64,000 bases of DNA from assembly GCA_030544235.1 (NCBI GenBank), contig CM060466.1, forward strand, positions 21,427,075 to 21,491,074, given 5' to 3'. The DNA comes from Lepturacanthus savala. Lineage: Eukaryota; Chordata; Actinopteri; Scombriformes; Trichiuridae. This document shows positions 1 through 13,700 of this stretch, piece after piece; position 1 is the first letter of the stretch, and each line of letters begins with the position of its first letter. The notes beneath the pieces were generated by a model. It had not been told where the DNA came from and did no database searches. It saw only the letters and a program-made list of their open reading frames with translations. The position numbers were made by a program, and so were the translations under genes.

Positions 1-884
1 AGGGGGTGTTAGGCTGACAGCTGTTAGGCAGGTGCCTTGTTGCGCTTCAGCTGAACGATGGTGGGGGGACTTTTTTTAAGGGGGGTGGGGGGGTGAGGGA
101 AAATGGAGTGGATATTAATTTGTCTCCTGCGGCACAGCTCTCCCCCTCTCGACCACACGGAGGGCTGGAATGCATGGAGAATACCTCCGATGGCGCGGCT
201 TAGACAAAACACACATTGTGCTGGTAGGTCACGGATGGTGTGAGCAGCCACTCCCACGGGTCGCAAACAGAGACGTCTGCGCGGCAAAACCAAATGTGGA
301 GGAGATTAACCGCCGGTGACCTGCGATGGCCGTCCGGCCCCGTCAGGACGCGCGGGGGGAAACGTGAAAAGTAACTAATGACGAGGAGGAGAGGGAGAAC
401 CCGGAGTGACGCTGATGAGGCTCCTGAGGGTTACGAGGTTCAGGCCTTTTAAAAACGCGGCCTGGAAATGATCAGAATCCGCAGCGGACCCCTCCTTGGA
501 TTTTTTGGGCATGAGTCTAGCTCCACACGCCCTGTTCCGTTACTCCGCAATTACACAGTATCAAATTCTCATTATCAATATAAAACGTTAGCATGTGATT
601 CCTGCTTTTTTTTGGGGGTCTCCAAAAGCCTTTTTAACGCCATGAAAATCCTTGGCAGGTCTCTTCTTCTTTTGAGTGATAACAAACAGGAGTCCCCTGC
701 CGACTCATCTGAAACTCATCAGTTACAGTAACAACTCATCCAGGCCGACTGGACGTCACCGGAAAAGCAAAAAAAAAAAAAATCCCAAATCAGGTCAAGA
801 ATTCTGACCGCCTCTTCATCGGCTGCTGTCTGCCAAAAACATCTTCTACTTTCTGATAATACAGTGAGAGATGTTTAAGGAGGG

Positions 885-887
<3 letters not shown>

Positions 888-957
<70 letters not shown>

Positions 958-968
958 TGTGTGTGTGT
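888..968. repeat. (GT)n microsatellite
   Basis: About 40 GT units with one interruption (GTTTGT), in ntn1 intron sequence. The open frames across it are artefacts. Confidence 0.97.
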
Positions 969-1609
969 TTGGGGGTGGGGGAGGGAGTGTCCCTCTCTTT
1001 CTTCTCTCTTTTCTCTCTCTATCTTTGCTGGACAGGATCCAAACTCAGGGCAGAGCAGAGCAAGGCAGGCGAAGAACAGAGCGGGGCAGCACATTGGGCT
1101 CCATAATCTAATTACATGCTTTATTTGCCGCAATTTGTTTCTCAATCAGTCTGGTTGAGGGGAGAAAGCCCTCCTCCTGGGCCGTCATTCACACCTCCTT
1201 GTCTAGCCACTCGGCTACCTCTGATACCGTTTCGCCTCTGCGGTCATGTCCCTCACCGAGGGTCTTGTGTCTAGATACGCAGAGGGCGTGTCGACGCGGT
1301 TGGAGACGGATCGCCGTTCACACTTTCCTCTACTGGCGATCAGATTTCACTTCCCATGCATTTGTTTTATCCATCAGAGAAAACTAAAAACAAGAAAAAT
1401 GTGTTTGTAGCCTTCCTAGCAAGAACTTCGGTACCTATTTTGGTGCCTTGTTGTCATAGACTTCAAAATTTTGTCAGTTAATTGACACTGTAGAATAAAC
1501 CGTGTACTGTATGTAATCAGAGGATCAGCTCTAAAGTGGCCTGAACATTTGAATTTCCTCGATGAACTGATTTTGAAACTTAATTATTATCATTATTATC
1601 AGTAAAAGT

Positions 1610-1750
1610 TAAAGTGTAGGGGTAGAGCCCTTGCCTCAAAAGCTGCAGACCTGGGTTTGAGTTCCCGCCAAAGCTTCTCTTTGCTGCAAATCTGTACCAT
1701 CAATTACTGTCTGGCTACTGTATAATAAAACCATCTATGCCATAAAAAAT
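1610..1750 (+). mobile_element. tRNA-derived SINE fragment
   Basis: A polymerase III A-box-like segment (GGGGTAGAGCCC) is followed about 30 bases on by a B-box-like GGTTTGAGTTCCC. An A/T-rich tail with CATAAAAAA runs to about 1750. It cannot fold as a full tRNA, so a degenerate SINE is more likely. Confidence 0.5.
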
Positions 1751-4636
1751 CTTTTACAAAATAAAAAACCTCAAATCCTATAGACTTACTTATCACGGTG
1801 CTATCCTGCAACAGCGTGTACCCTCCTATAGTGTAAAGCTCCGTATCACGGCTCCTCCTCATGTTGCTTCACAACTCAAAGCTCCGTTGTGTCGTTTCTT
1901 CCTGCATCGATCGTGCAGCCAACACAAGTATTTTAACGTCTCTCAGAAACAACAACCTGCGAAGACATTAGCCAGTTTAGCTGCTTATATATTTCTCATG
2001 CTAACACAGGTTTTACTCCAAGATGTGTTCACAGAATCTCAGGGAATCCCAAAACCATCGCCTAATAGAACAGAATCTGGGCCTAAACACATATTTATAC
2101 CTACACAGTAACAGTAAGGTTGTTACACTATACAGAAAAAAGCTCTATTAAGCTCTATTTATCATAAGTCTGGTTTTACTTGGCCTATCAACATAATTTC
2201 AAAATGGATATGTAAATGGGCATCTGAACTTTCAACAAGAATTGTAGCCTTTTTCTTACAATAACTATTTGCATGTCTCTCCTTATCTCAACCTATGTCT
2301 ATACTTGTAAAATTTGTCTATGAAGACTATGTAAAAGTCCAACCCACCGTCATTTGGCCAAACTTGAAAATTCTACTTAAACTTCCACTTTTCTATAGTA
2401 GGAATACATACTTCCTACAGGCACTGCCCTAGTTTAGACAAATCTAAGGACACCCTATACTTCAATCTGTGCGTGTGAACTCTAGGCCTGTATCTGAATT
2501 CTGCTAGTGACACTGCTTTAAGTAGTGCTTGCAAACCACTTTTCTGTAACAGGCTGTTTGACTCCATAAGGTGAACAACTTTCCTGGTTAAATGTTGGAT
2601 TGTGAGCATACCAGCACTGTTGTGTAATTGTATGCAATTTTGCATACATTTTTGCACATGTTTACCTTGGTTTCCAGAAAAAAAGCGTTTCCTTTCTCCT
2701 GATCTTTGTTTTTGTTAACCATAAATCTCATACTAAACACTTCATTTTGTCTGTTTGTTTTTACGTGTTTATATAACTTATAAAAAATAAGGGCTTATTT
2801 TTTATCTTGAGTATTTGGAATTCACTGTTTTCCTGCTTGACACATGAGCCGAAAACGTAAATCTGCAAATAAATCAGATTTTGTTTATTGAAATACACAA
2901 TTTTAGAAGGAGTGTCTGTAGTGTTTTGATCATTAAATATCATAAAAAAAGCTCTGTTTGGCACATAATTATATGTCTGTGTCTAAGTGTTATTACTCTG
3001 TTTAAATACTTAAAATCCTTCTCCCTCATTACAGATTCCAGAGTGAATGATGAATATGCACATATGAACATTTGACCATTCTTAGTGTATGCACAAAACG
3101 TCAAACTTGTGTATGTTGAATATTGGCTCAGTATTGGCTCCTAACAGTTGTGATGTCATAAATCAGTCTTCGATTTTGGATTTCCAATGAGCTCAGAGAA
3201 ATTTTCCACTTTCATTAGTTTCATGTGAAAACAGCCTTCCAGTGTCAAAGTCTGCACAGAGAAGCTTATTCAACATTGAACTGTAGGAACAAGAAGAAAA
3301 AAAAAATTAACTGGAGGGAGACATTAAGCTTCTTGCTAATTCAACCACTTAAACCCAAGGCCTATTTTCAGTTTTCCTGCTATAAATAATACGAAATATG
3401 AAATATCTCTACAATAACAATTTATGTTACTATGACAGAAAAAATATAGTTAGAATATTGTAAAAAAAAATAATAATATTGTGTTTTACTACAGAAAAAA
3501 TTCTTTATTTAAAACTTTGAACTTGAAATAAGCTAAATTATCTGCAATTCAAAACATTAATTATTTGTTCATAAAATCATAGAAATCACTGAGAATCTTT
3601 ACAGAAGGACCCAATTAATCACATAAATAGCTCAAATCTAAATTAGATATCAAAATAGTTGTTAGTTGCAACCCTACCACCGATATTATATTAAACTATT
3701 TTCTTATTGTTATTATTCTATTGATGATGTGGATATTGATGATGTATATCGAACTCTAACAGTAACATTGTGTTTTACTACAAATACTTTATTTAGTGTT
3801 GTAGCTGAGGTTTTCTCATGCCATATCATATATATAAAAAAAAACTTTCATCCTTTTTTTCTATTTTTAACAGATTAAACAAATCTACACTGTCATTTAG
3901 GTGCAGCATTGTCTAGAACATTTCCTATATTATGAGTCAGTTTGACTATATGTTTGCTGAAATGAAGCTGAGCCCAGTTCTCTTTGAGCGCCAAGTGTTG
4001 GCCCACATGCATAGAACTGTACAGTACTGTATCCTCTCAGAGCAGCTTCAGTGAGAAGCATCCCACATCCAAACGATTAGCTTAAAGGGCTGTGCAGCAC
4101 TTTGATAGAAGGGCCAAAGGTCCACCTCTCAGTTACGCACTCCTCAGTGATGTGAAAGGCGGGGGACAAAGCGCTGTAGTAACTACATCTACTCAGAACA
4201 CCCGGAGCACATTTTAGCTCCGAGCTACAGGACTGCTCCCACTTCCCCTTCGCTTGTAACGCGCGCACAAAGGGAACATTTGTCCTCACGGTAGGGGACT
4301 GCCTTGCCCTAAATGGGAATCTCGGGGTTCTCTCAGCGGGGCCCAGATCCGTGTCTCAGGGGTACACTAATGGGAAACGAAAGGCTATCAAAGGGGAGTA
4401 TCATGATGGCATCAAGGGGGGTTATGAGAAAACAAAGCTTCCTTTCCACAGCTCCCCTCTTCTGTCATTTACATGGTAATCAGGGCCAGCTCATATATAT
4501 AGACTCCTCTGTTTCGTTTACTTTGCCTATTTTCTGTTACTCTCTCTATTTGCTACCACCAGGAGCAGCAGCTTTGCGGCCTGTGAGGATACCAGCTTTG
4601 GTTTTTGCTGATTTGGGTGTTTTACTTAAAATCCCA

Positions 4637-4664
4637 CTCCTCCTCCTCCTCCTCCTCCTCCTCC
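4637..4664. repeat. (TCC)n microsatellite
   Basis: Nine or so TCC units followed by C-rich and T-rich tracts, giving a long polypyrimidine strand. Confidence 0.9.
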
Positions 4665-5547
4665 CACCCCCCTGATAAACTTCACTCCTGTCCTGTCCTT
4701 TTTTTTTTTTTTTTGGTCAACCTCTCCACCCCTTCGCTCTCTACCAGTATCCATTCTCCCGCCCCCTTTCTCCCCCCCCCTTTTTTGGTGCATTTTTTCT
4801 TGTCGCAGTGTTCCCCAGGCAACCTCATTCAAACAGAGTATAAAGGAGAGTAAAGGCATGGAGCAAAGATCTGCACACAACAATGAAGTTTGTTCATATT
4901 CAGGCCGCCCCGAAACCTCCGATCCTTCTTCCGCAAAAACCCCATCACTCTCCTCCGCTACACTACCAGCTGTCCATCCATCCATCCCTTCCTCCCTTTT
5001 CCTTTATTTCACTATACTCGTTCCAACTCGCAGCACTTAAGTGTAAACCGAATCAGTACTCTGGATTCAATTTCTGCCAGTTGGGAGAGGGAGCAAAGAA
5101 AAAGGAGAAAAAAGTTAATTTTTCTTCTTCTTTTTTTTTCTCCCCCCCTATGATTTGGCCTCACGTCAGGGTTATTTTGGCGCACGCTGTAAGTGGCTGG
5201 CGGCGTGACAGCGTAGCATGGGGCAATCACTGAGGCTACGTATGGGCCGGGGCCAGCCAAGCGGAGGGGCGGGAAGTACGGTTGCCTCCTTCACCTCCTG
5301 GTAATCTATCATAAAAGTTGATGGCAAACACATATGGGTGGGGAATGTTCCCTAGAACATGTAGACTTACTGATGTCAACATGTGAATATAGAGCTGTCC
5401 ATATTATTTATGTTGTTATGCAGCGCAAGACTCATCTTTTCTTCATTTTGCATCACGTTCGAATGTTCCCTTGATGGAATATGCAAAATTTTAATCAAAG
5501 CTCTACAGGATTTTCTGCAGAGAAAATTGCAGCATGTTCTGTTTTAA

Positions 5548-6005
5548 CACATTGAAGCCTATGAGCCTTTAAGTCTATGAATGTAATTTTATATTTGAAA
5601 TAAAAAAAATTAAATGTTACTCATACACCTATTTTTTGACATAAAATGGTTAAAAGTTTCCAAGTTTCTTCTTATATGATGTCTTCATGTCAGAACATGG
5701 AGAGGACAATCCCTCCCAGAAAGAGGTCATTTTATTTAGATTATTATGATTATCAACCCTGACATGTATATGTCTATTTAATCATATATGTTAATCCCCC
5801 AAAAAGGAATTTTGTACATGGGGTAAAGAGGTTTTTATTTATGGGCGTATTCATGCAAGTGGCTACTATAATAACCATAAAAATGCTATTTTCTACAAAG
5901 AAAAGAGTAAAAATGAATAAAATAGATATATAACTTGATTGTTAGTGACTTACCTGATATTACTATATGCAATAAATCTCTGAAAAAAATCTGGGCTTAA
6001 ATGGG
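5548..6005. mobile_element. piggyBac-like non-autonomous element with TTAA duplication
   Basis: TTAA occurs at both edges (5544-5547 and 6006-6009). Inverted ends read CACATTGAAGCC on the left and CCCATTTAAGCC on the right. It is 458 bases with no transposase. Confidence 0.6.
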
Positions 6006-6068
6006 TTAAGGTCACTATCCAGATGATAAATGAAGCTGACTTCAAATGCTGACTAAGCTTTCTCAAAG

Positions 6069-6071
<3 letters not shown>

Positions 6072-6136
<65 letters not shown>
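6072..6136. repeat. (TA)n microsatellite
   Basis: About 32 TA units in ntn1 intron sequence, just past the TTAA-flanked element. Confidence 0.97.
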
Positions 6137-6139
<3 letters not shown>

Positions 6140-7659
6140 TGTAGGAGTCTTCTCACAGCAGAAGGCTTTAGAGTGATTTGGATGACCCCATTGCCTATGT
6201 GAGGTATTTATTTGTGGATGTACCCGCCTCCCAAAAAAAAAAAAAGTGTCCTCTGCCTAACGCTTCATGGATGGCTAATTTTCCCTTCCTGACCTCCCTT
6301 TGTGTGGCATTGACCCCTTGACACCCCCCCTACCCTTCCACTCCCTGGAATAGCTGCCACCCCCCCCAGCGCTCTTTCTCCCTTGCCCACACTGCAATGA
6401 ATGCAAAAGTTTGACATGGTCCTCAGTGGGGCCCTTGAAGTGATCCCGGGGTTAGTTTTTTTTTTTTTTTTTTTTTTTCGGGAGGTCGGAGGCTGAGGTG
6501 ACAAGCGAGGTGAGATTTGGAGGGAGGTGGTGGGGAGGGGATGGTGAAGTGGATGGAGGAGGGTGGTCTGCAATAGGCCTGACTCATTCCCACAGTCTGA
6601 CAGGGAATAAGTGGGTAGATGGCAGCAGTGATTTGTGTTTCTCTGGCTAAACTGCCGGTTCCATCGGCTCCATTCAGGGGTCCTCGCCATCACACACCAT
6701 GGTTTAGAGGGTTAAAGTGCCCACACATTATTATACTGCAGTGGCTCTACAGAGGTCCCATTAAACGTTACAATCAAACCAGTGTGTCACACATTAACCC
6801 CTAGAATATTGGCAGTAAGTGTCATTAAGCATCAACAGCTGTCCAGTCCCTGAAAAAATCCAAAATATCACTACCACCTTGTATAAAATACCAAATTTAT
6901 AATGGATTTATTTTTTTAACTGCACCACTAATTTAATACACAGTTTCTGTGGTTTGTTGAAATTTGATTTTCTTCCCCATTGTTAGATCTGCACGAATAA
7001 TTGCTGTTGCATCACGTTTCAAACCCACAGCATGATTTCCACATTGGTGCTGTGAACATTTGTCCATATATATAACAGAATATTTATCTGAATCTTGGAT
7101 TACTTTTTTGCACTACAAAGGGCGTGTGTTGGATTACTTCTTCAAAGTGTGGCATCGTGCTGACTCTTCGTTTTGCAACAGAGGTCAAGCTTTAGGGAGT
7201 GGACGAAAAATGGAGAAGAATTTCAAAACATCAATGTCTGTAGTTTCCAAAAAAAAAAAAATCATTAGAAAAAAAGGCAGCACTCCAGAGGTCAAAAACA
7301 GACAAAGAATCAATTGATCTGCAGATTTTATCAAATAAATCTGCTGACATGTTTTGGCATGAGAGCAATTAAATAAAGTTGTTGTTTGTGTCATTATTTC
7401 TAATATTAATTTATTGATTCTTATTCAACAAATTGTCAAATTACATATTTAGTTTAAGTTTTTTCTTTGACAAAATTTATATTGATTATCTGGGGACAAC
7501 TGACTTGATTATACAGCTGCAGGGTACACATAAAAATAATCACAAAATGTTTCTCCCCCAATGACTTAAAAACAGATGCAATCATTTTCTACACCTACAA
7601 TAATCCATTGTTTGTTTTCTCCCTCCACTCTAACTGTATTCTTCTTCCTCTGCTTACAG

Positions 7660-7734
7660 ACTGTGACTCTTACTGCAAAGCATCTAAAGGCAAACTGAAA
7701 ATCAACATGAAGAAGTACTGCAAGAAAGATTATG
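7660..7734 (+). CDS. ntn1: ntn1 penultimate coding exon (start of NTR domain)
   Basis: This 75-base exon has a pyrimidine-rich tract ending in TTACAG before 7660 and a GTGAGT donor after 7734. It enters with the last two bases of a codon (probably Asp) and leaves with the first base of an Ala codon. It encodes [15 protein letters not shown] followed by MKKYCKKDY, the conserved start of the netrin NTR domain, with three of its disulfide cysteines. It is Lys-rich and not GC-biased, unlike the final exon. The splice phases and the family match make the boundaries firm. Confidence 0.95.
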
Positions 7735-10700
7735 GTGAGTCAGCCGACGGCACACAGCTCATTTAATGACTTGGACTAACATTGATTTTTATAGGAAATC
7801 TTAAAAACATGTGTTCAGATGGATACAAGCACAACGGTTTGCTTTTTCTTGGCTCAGGTAAAAAAATAATAAATAAATACAAAAAAACATGTTTCTCATT
7901 ATGAGATTGGAAAAGAAACAAGATGGCACGATTGGAAAAAGGAAATAAACGAATAATTAGAGAAAGCTTCCGCTGTAATTTGCTGTATAAACAACAATAA
8001 ACAATGTTAATTGAAAGGTAAAGTCGAATTGCAAACGCTCATTTCACAGTTTAGAATTCAGACTGTTATATTTAAAAAAAGACAAACAATACACTGATTA
8101 ACAAGTGGCCAACGTCCTAATTAGACTGTTTAGCTACAACTGAAGAACCTGCCCAATTTTTTCTTTTGGATCTGCATATGCATATATCCATTTATGCACC
8201 CAATACTTGGCCCAATATATATATAAAAAACTAAGAGACCACTGCAAAATTAACAGTTTTTTCTGATGTGTTTGGGCAAAAGGAACATTTTTGTTTGAGT
8301 CTATAAACTACTGACAATATTTCCCCCAAATTCCAAATAAAAATATTATTTAGAGCATTTATTTGCAGGAAATGACAAATGGTCAAAATAACAAAAAAGA
8401 TACAATGTTTTCAGACCTCAAACAATGAAAGAAACAAGACCAAATTCATTTTACAACAACATAATACTAATGTTTACACTTAAGAAGAGTTAAGAAATCA
8501 ATATTTGGTGCAATAACCCCTTATTTTTAATCACAGCTTTCATGTGTCTTAGCATGCTCTCTACAAGACTTTATCATTGTTCTGGAGTGACTTTATTCCA
8601 CTCCTGGTTCCTCTTTAAGCAGAATGAGGTGTGCATGTGTTGGAATTCAACAGATGGAAGGGAATGTCTGGAATACATGTAGAGATGCTGATTTCAGAAA
8701 AAAAAATGCAGTGGTCTCTTATTTCCTTTTTTCCATAGCTGAATTTCCCCATCTCACACATCTCTATCCAGCTTTCTATTTAGCTGTTTTACTGATGGCT
8801 TACTCCAGCTTTCGTGGGCCAGAGACAAAGGATCAAACAGAGGTGATCTTCAAGGAGGAAAAAGAGGAGCGGACAAACAGGAGGAGAAAAGAGGAGAGAA
8901 AAGGGCAGGATAAAGAATTAGGCTGTGATGCGTGGGGACAGTTGTCTTTTAAGACCCAAGAGGATAAAGCAAAGGCGGTGTGACGGACAGTGGGTGCCCT
9001 CTATGAGAGATCCTCATTAGGGCGGCTCACTTCCCCCCACAGCCCAGTGTTCCTCGGCGCATTCCTGTGAGCGTCCGTCCGCCACGCCATTCAAGGTGTG
9101 GATAAGATGTATGACCTCTCCCCTCTCCCCCCCCCCTCCGTCTCCTCCCCCGATTGAAGTCAGGCTGCTGAACCGGTCAACCAAGCAGCGGCATCCTGCG
9201 GCATACCTCAGCAGCTTGACGGACAGGCCCCGGCCTTTGTTCTGCAGGGGGGGATTTGGAGGAGTCAGGGGGTCAGCTTATAGACACCTCCGCTTCCACC
9301 AAGGCCTGCGCCTCGCCGTTGATGTCGTGAGAATAGCCTCGCCCGCGAGATGCGCACCGACAGGTCTGCGACAGGGTCCGTTCATTTATTTGGTTTTGGC
9401 AAGGCAGCGGACAGCGGTGTTAACATTTCATTTCAAATTCTCCTATCTACCCCTACGATCGTGGGTAACAAAGAAACGTGTCAGTGGTTATGTTAAACCT
9501 ACCGAAGGATAACAGCGGGGAACGTCCAGTGGAGGGAGGAGAGGCGGAGCGGTAAAAAGAGACATCAGGATTTCCTGCCGTTGAGCTGCAGAAACCATCA
9601 GTCAACACATCACAGAGCACCCTCATGTACTGTACATCTACCAAGAAAACATGTAGAAGCCCCGCACCCACCTCCCCTACGACTAATTTGTCATGTGTGT
9701 TGTGCGTGTGTGCAAAGCGCAGAGGATCTGCTGGTACTGATGGATGAGATAGTACCGCTCAAGCAAAAGACAAATGGAAGTTCCTCTTTTGTGCCGGTGG
9801 ATGCGGTATATCCTTGCGTGATATTTGTATCCAGAGGGCGGAGTTCGAGGGAGAGTTGCAGGTGTAGTGAGGCAAAAAAGGCTCTTGAGACTCGACAAGC
9901 TCAGGGGTTCAGTGGAATTTAATTATAAAGCTCTAGGCAGAGGTGGTAGAAGATGGGCAGCTTTAAAAAACAAGGTATGAAACTCCAACAGAAGCAGCTT
10001 CGCTACCTCCTCCTTTCTATATTTCTCCTCTGTTGCGCGGCTGTGTATTCACAGGCTAGCAAGCCACTCTGTTTTCATAAACCACCTAACAAGCCAGTAA
10101 CAGTTACAACAAAGAAAAAATTAACAACAGCCAGTTGAGCACAGAAGCGTTTTTACTACTGTTAGCTCAGCAAAGCCATAAATTACCCATTTTTAAATGT
10201 TGAAATATTTGCTGGGAACCCAGCAAGCTACTACAACACAAAGCTACAAATCACCATTGTTATAAACAACCTAGCAAGTCTAACAGAAGAACAAAGACAA
10301 AAATGAACCGCAGCCAAATGAGCACAGGGGAGTGTTTGTTCACTGTTAGCATGATGCTACTCTAATATCAACGTCAGCACAGCTATAAATCAACCGTTGT
10401 CATTGTAACTTTAGCTAAGCAACCTATAAAAATACACATTGACAACACAACACATTTAAATATGACAGAAAAATGAAGTTAGCAGCTTACCGGTCCAGGA
10501 GATAAACGGCGAGCTCCGAGCCCAACTTGTCTGGGGAGGTCCCAAAGTTTTTTCCATATCTTAAACGCTGAACCAAGATTTACACGCGTTTTGTTTTGGT
10601 TGTTTTTGGTTGGACTCTCTCTTTTTGGCTCCTTTTCTTTGCTTGCTCGGTGAATAAAATGTTGCTTCCAATGCTGGAATTTCTTTGCTCTTTGTTGTTT

Positions 10701-13700
10701 TCTTCTTATTATTATTCTAAATTTCAGGCAGTGAAGACCCTAGGTTGTGTATTATTGTCCCTTCACATGTTTGCATTACTAAGCTACTTTAGATTTTTCC
10801 AGATAGTTTATAGTTTCATGTAGGAACTGCAACACATTTACAGAATCATAGGGAGATGCAGTTTCTATTATAATATATTATTAAGTCCGATACAGACTTT
10901 TGTGCCAATACATGAAAAAATATATTGCCTACGTTTTCTTTTAGCAAAAGTACCAATATAGTAATACTCCTATATTTAGTAGCAAAATGTACTTAAAGTA
11001 AAGCAGCATGTTATTGATGTAGCTGTTGGACGCAAAGCTAGTTTCAACTACTTTACATACAGTTAGCTAGTTTTAGTCCACTGGTTTTCAACCTCGGGGT
11101 CGGGCCCTTCCAAAGGGTCACTGAGATGATTAATGGGAGAGGAAAGAAGAAAAAACAAGGTTTGGATACACAAATCTGTTTTCAATTTCGGACTTTTTCC
11201 TCTAATCTTTGATTCTTGGTGAAATATTGGACCATTTGAACATTTCTTTAAAAATGAAACCATGTGGGAAGCTTAGAGGGAAAAATCATTATTTGGTGGA
11301 GCTGTTAACAACTCATAGACATGTGAAATTTGACCCGACTACACGCTGCTTTTTTGTAAGACGTCGAAAGACCAAAATGTTGGAAACCACTGGATTTATT
11401 ATTCATTGTGTCTGATCTGAATCTGAAATGTAACTAAAGCTGTCATAAGTAGGGGAGTAGAAAGTACGATATTTCCCTCTGAAATGTACCGGAGTATATA
11501 GTATAAAGTATCATCAACTGAAAATACTCAAGTTAAGTACAAGTACCGCAAAATTGTACTTAACTCCAGTAGTAAAAATTATGTATATGCAGTTACTATA
11601 TACACAGACACAGATTTAATATATGTATACATATACAACTGATAACAAAAGTAGGCCCAGTATTTAAAATAAATTCATTTTAAAACTCTGTTATTACAGT
11701 TGTTCCTCTCCTAAATATTATATATTTTTTTAAAAGGTTTTATAATCATGTAATTTGGAAAAAAAAAACAAAAAACATTAGATATAATCTGTCTGTCCTC
11801 TGGGTGCAAGATAATCCGTTTTCTCCTCGCCTTGATTTCACCAAAGGTCTTTGTGTTTTTGTGAACATGAGGACCACGAAAAAAAAGGTTCTTGTCATAT
11901 CCATCCAGATCGCAACAGCATATTCTATATGCATGACAGACCAGAACAAGATCTCGGTACAGTATTTACCACACGGGAGCTCAGAGAAGTCAAACACAAT
12001 GTAAATCTACAGGATAAGTTGTAAGAGAGAAAAGGGACTTGTAGCTTTGGACTTGTTTTGAAAAGATCAGCAGGGGAGCAGGGCTCCATGCTGCGTCGGG
12101 AAACGATGCTACAAGCTCATGCGGTCGATATACAGGCTCACATAAAAAAAAAAAAAACACACACACATGGGAGGGAGCGGGGGGGCTGCAGGGAGGGGGT
12201 GTGGAAAGGTCTTAAAATGAACAGAATCCTGAGGATAAATACTCGGGGCATTTTTAGTGTCCATGGGATACAGTGAATGTTGTCCAAACACAAACAGAGA
12301 GAACAGCACCTGGTGGCACCTGGCAGGTGCAGAGGTCACCGGCAGGTCACACACGACCAGACACTTAAAACCCCAGCTACACTAGTCGAGAATTTTTTTT
12401 TATACCTGATATTCTTGTCCACTGGTTAAAAGAAATCTCCTTCCACAAGCCAGCAAGTCTCAAAGATACCATTCCAGGCCAGTAGTGGCCAATAAGCAAA
12501 ATCTCAAATACCTGTGTTAAAGAATATTTTGAAGATGGGCAATGCAATATGGTAGTGATTCAAAAACAGGTGGATCTACGCCATTGATATATATACGCGT
12601 TTATATCTAGAGGCTGAATTGGATAGAAAAGTGTGTGGATACAAAGAAAAAATCTATTTGTGTAGTTGAATCCTGAGACCCTTTTGATACAGGGCCTCCT
12701 GGGGACATAAAACTAGTGACACAGTGATTCACGTTAATTGAGATAAAGACAATCATTATTGCAAGGGTAAAGTGCAAATGAAAAAAAGTGAGATTCTGAG
12801 ATAAACTCTTGCTTACAGCAACTAAATAACAACTTAAACAACTCTGGGTGCCTTTTAAGACACTCAAGCTCAGCTGTACAGCAAAAATTTCAAAGGAAAA
12901 CAAAAAAATAAGTAATTTTTTCCAAGTGTAGACTCATATTTTAGCATTCTAGATCTTCACTATCCATTAAGTTTTAATTCCAAGGCAGTGACCCAGGATG
13001 TCTGGTTGAAAATATACAATATGCTCATAACGCTTTCATGACGTTCAGCCATTAAGTCCATGCTGAAGGTGAAACCAATTACCCTGCTACACAGAGGTTG
13101 ATGGCAAACGTCGTCCCATCAGTATAATGGCACTTCATAGAGATTTGGTCAATATAATACATACTGATACATGCTAGGTTAGGATCCATGAGTGGATCTC
13201 TGCTTCCTGCTGCGCTGCTCAATTCATCATGTGAGTGAACATTTCTAATAGCTCTACCTGCATCCTAATCACATTATAAATCACCCTGCTCTGGCAGTGG
13301 TAATGGACATGTGGAGCCATACCGTATATTACAGCTGGACTATAAACCAGCCGTTTCCACTATGGATAAAAAAAAGAGAGAGAACAAATTAAAAAAAATA
13401 ATATTTTATCTGCAGCAGTTTACTGGGTGCAAGATTTCCCTTGATCTTATCTCTTATCTTATTTACAGTGCAATAATTTATGTCGGTATTGATGCCGGAA
13501 CTGATTTTCCCCTAATAATTAACCCGTTTATCAGGCTTGATAATTCAATGTCATCTTTTTGTATTATTATTATTATCCAAATATATTCATGAAATGTTCC
13601 GACTAACGTGGAACACAGAAGCCGCGAGTTGCGATAGATTAATCATCACAGATAAAACCTGACTCGAAACTTGTTTGGAAGCGGCGAAGCCAATTTCAAT

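Larger units (their letters stand above)
1..7659 (+). other. ntn1: ntn1 upstream intron (partial)
   Basis: There is no convincing exon between the window start and the acceptor at 7658-7659. In vertebrate netrin-1 the NTR domain is preceded by a short variable linker exon and EGF exons. I could not find the linker exon here, though a tiny, poorly conserved exon could be missed. The stretch holds a GC-rich patch (1-450), a (GT)n array, a tRNA-like SINE fragment near 1610-1750, a (TCC)n and poly-T patch near 4637-4720, a TTAA-flanked element at 5548-6005 and a (TA)n array. The remainder is unremarkable AT-rich sequence. Confidence 0.8.

Noticed and set aside
846..1158. Open frames of repeated Cys-Val or Thr-His
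   Set aside because: They are translations of the (GT)n microsatellite, not genes. The same holds for the frames over 17143-17448, 23865-24328, 28313-28720, 31604-32065, 44464-44935 and 45678-45966.
1610..1690. Functional tRNA gene
   Set aside because: Box-like motifs are present but the arms do not pair into a cloverleaf and the tail is SINE-like.
4313..4675. 120-codon open frame ending in poly-Leu
   Set aside because: The tail is a (TCC)n array, no family is recognisable and it lies in ntn1 intron sequence.
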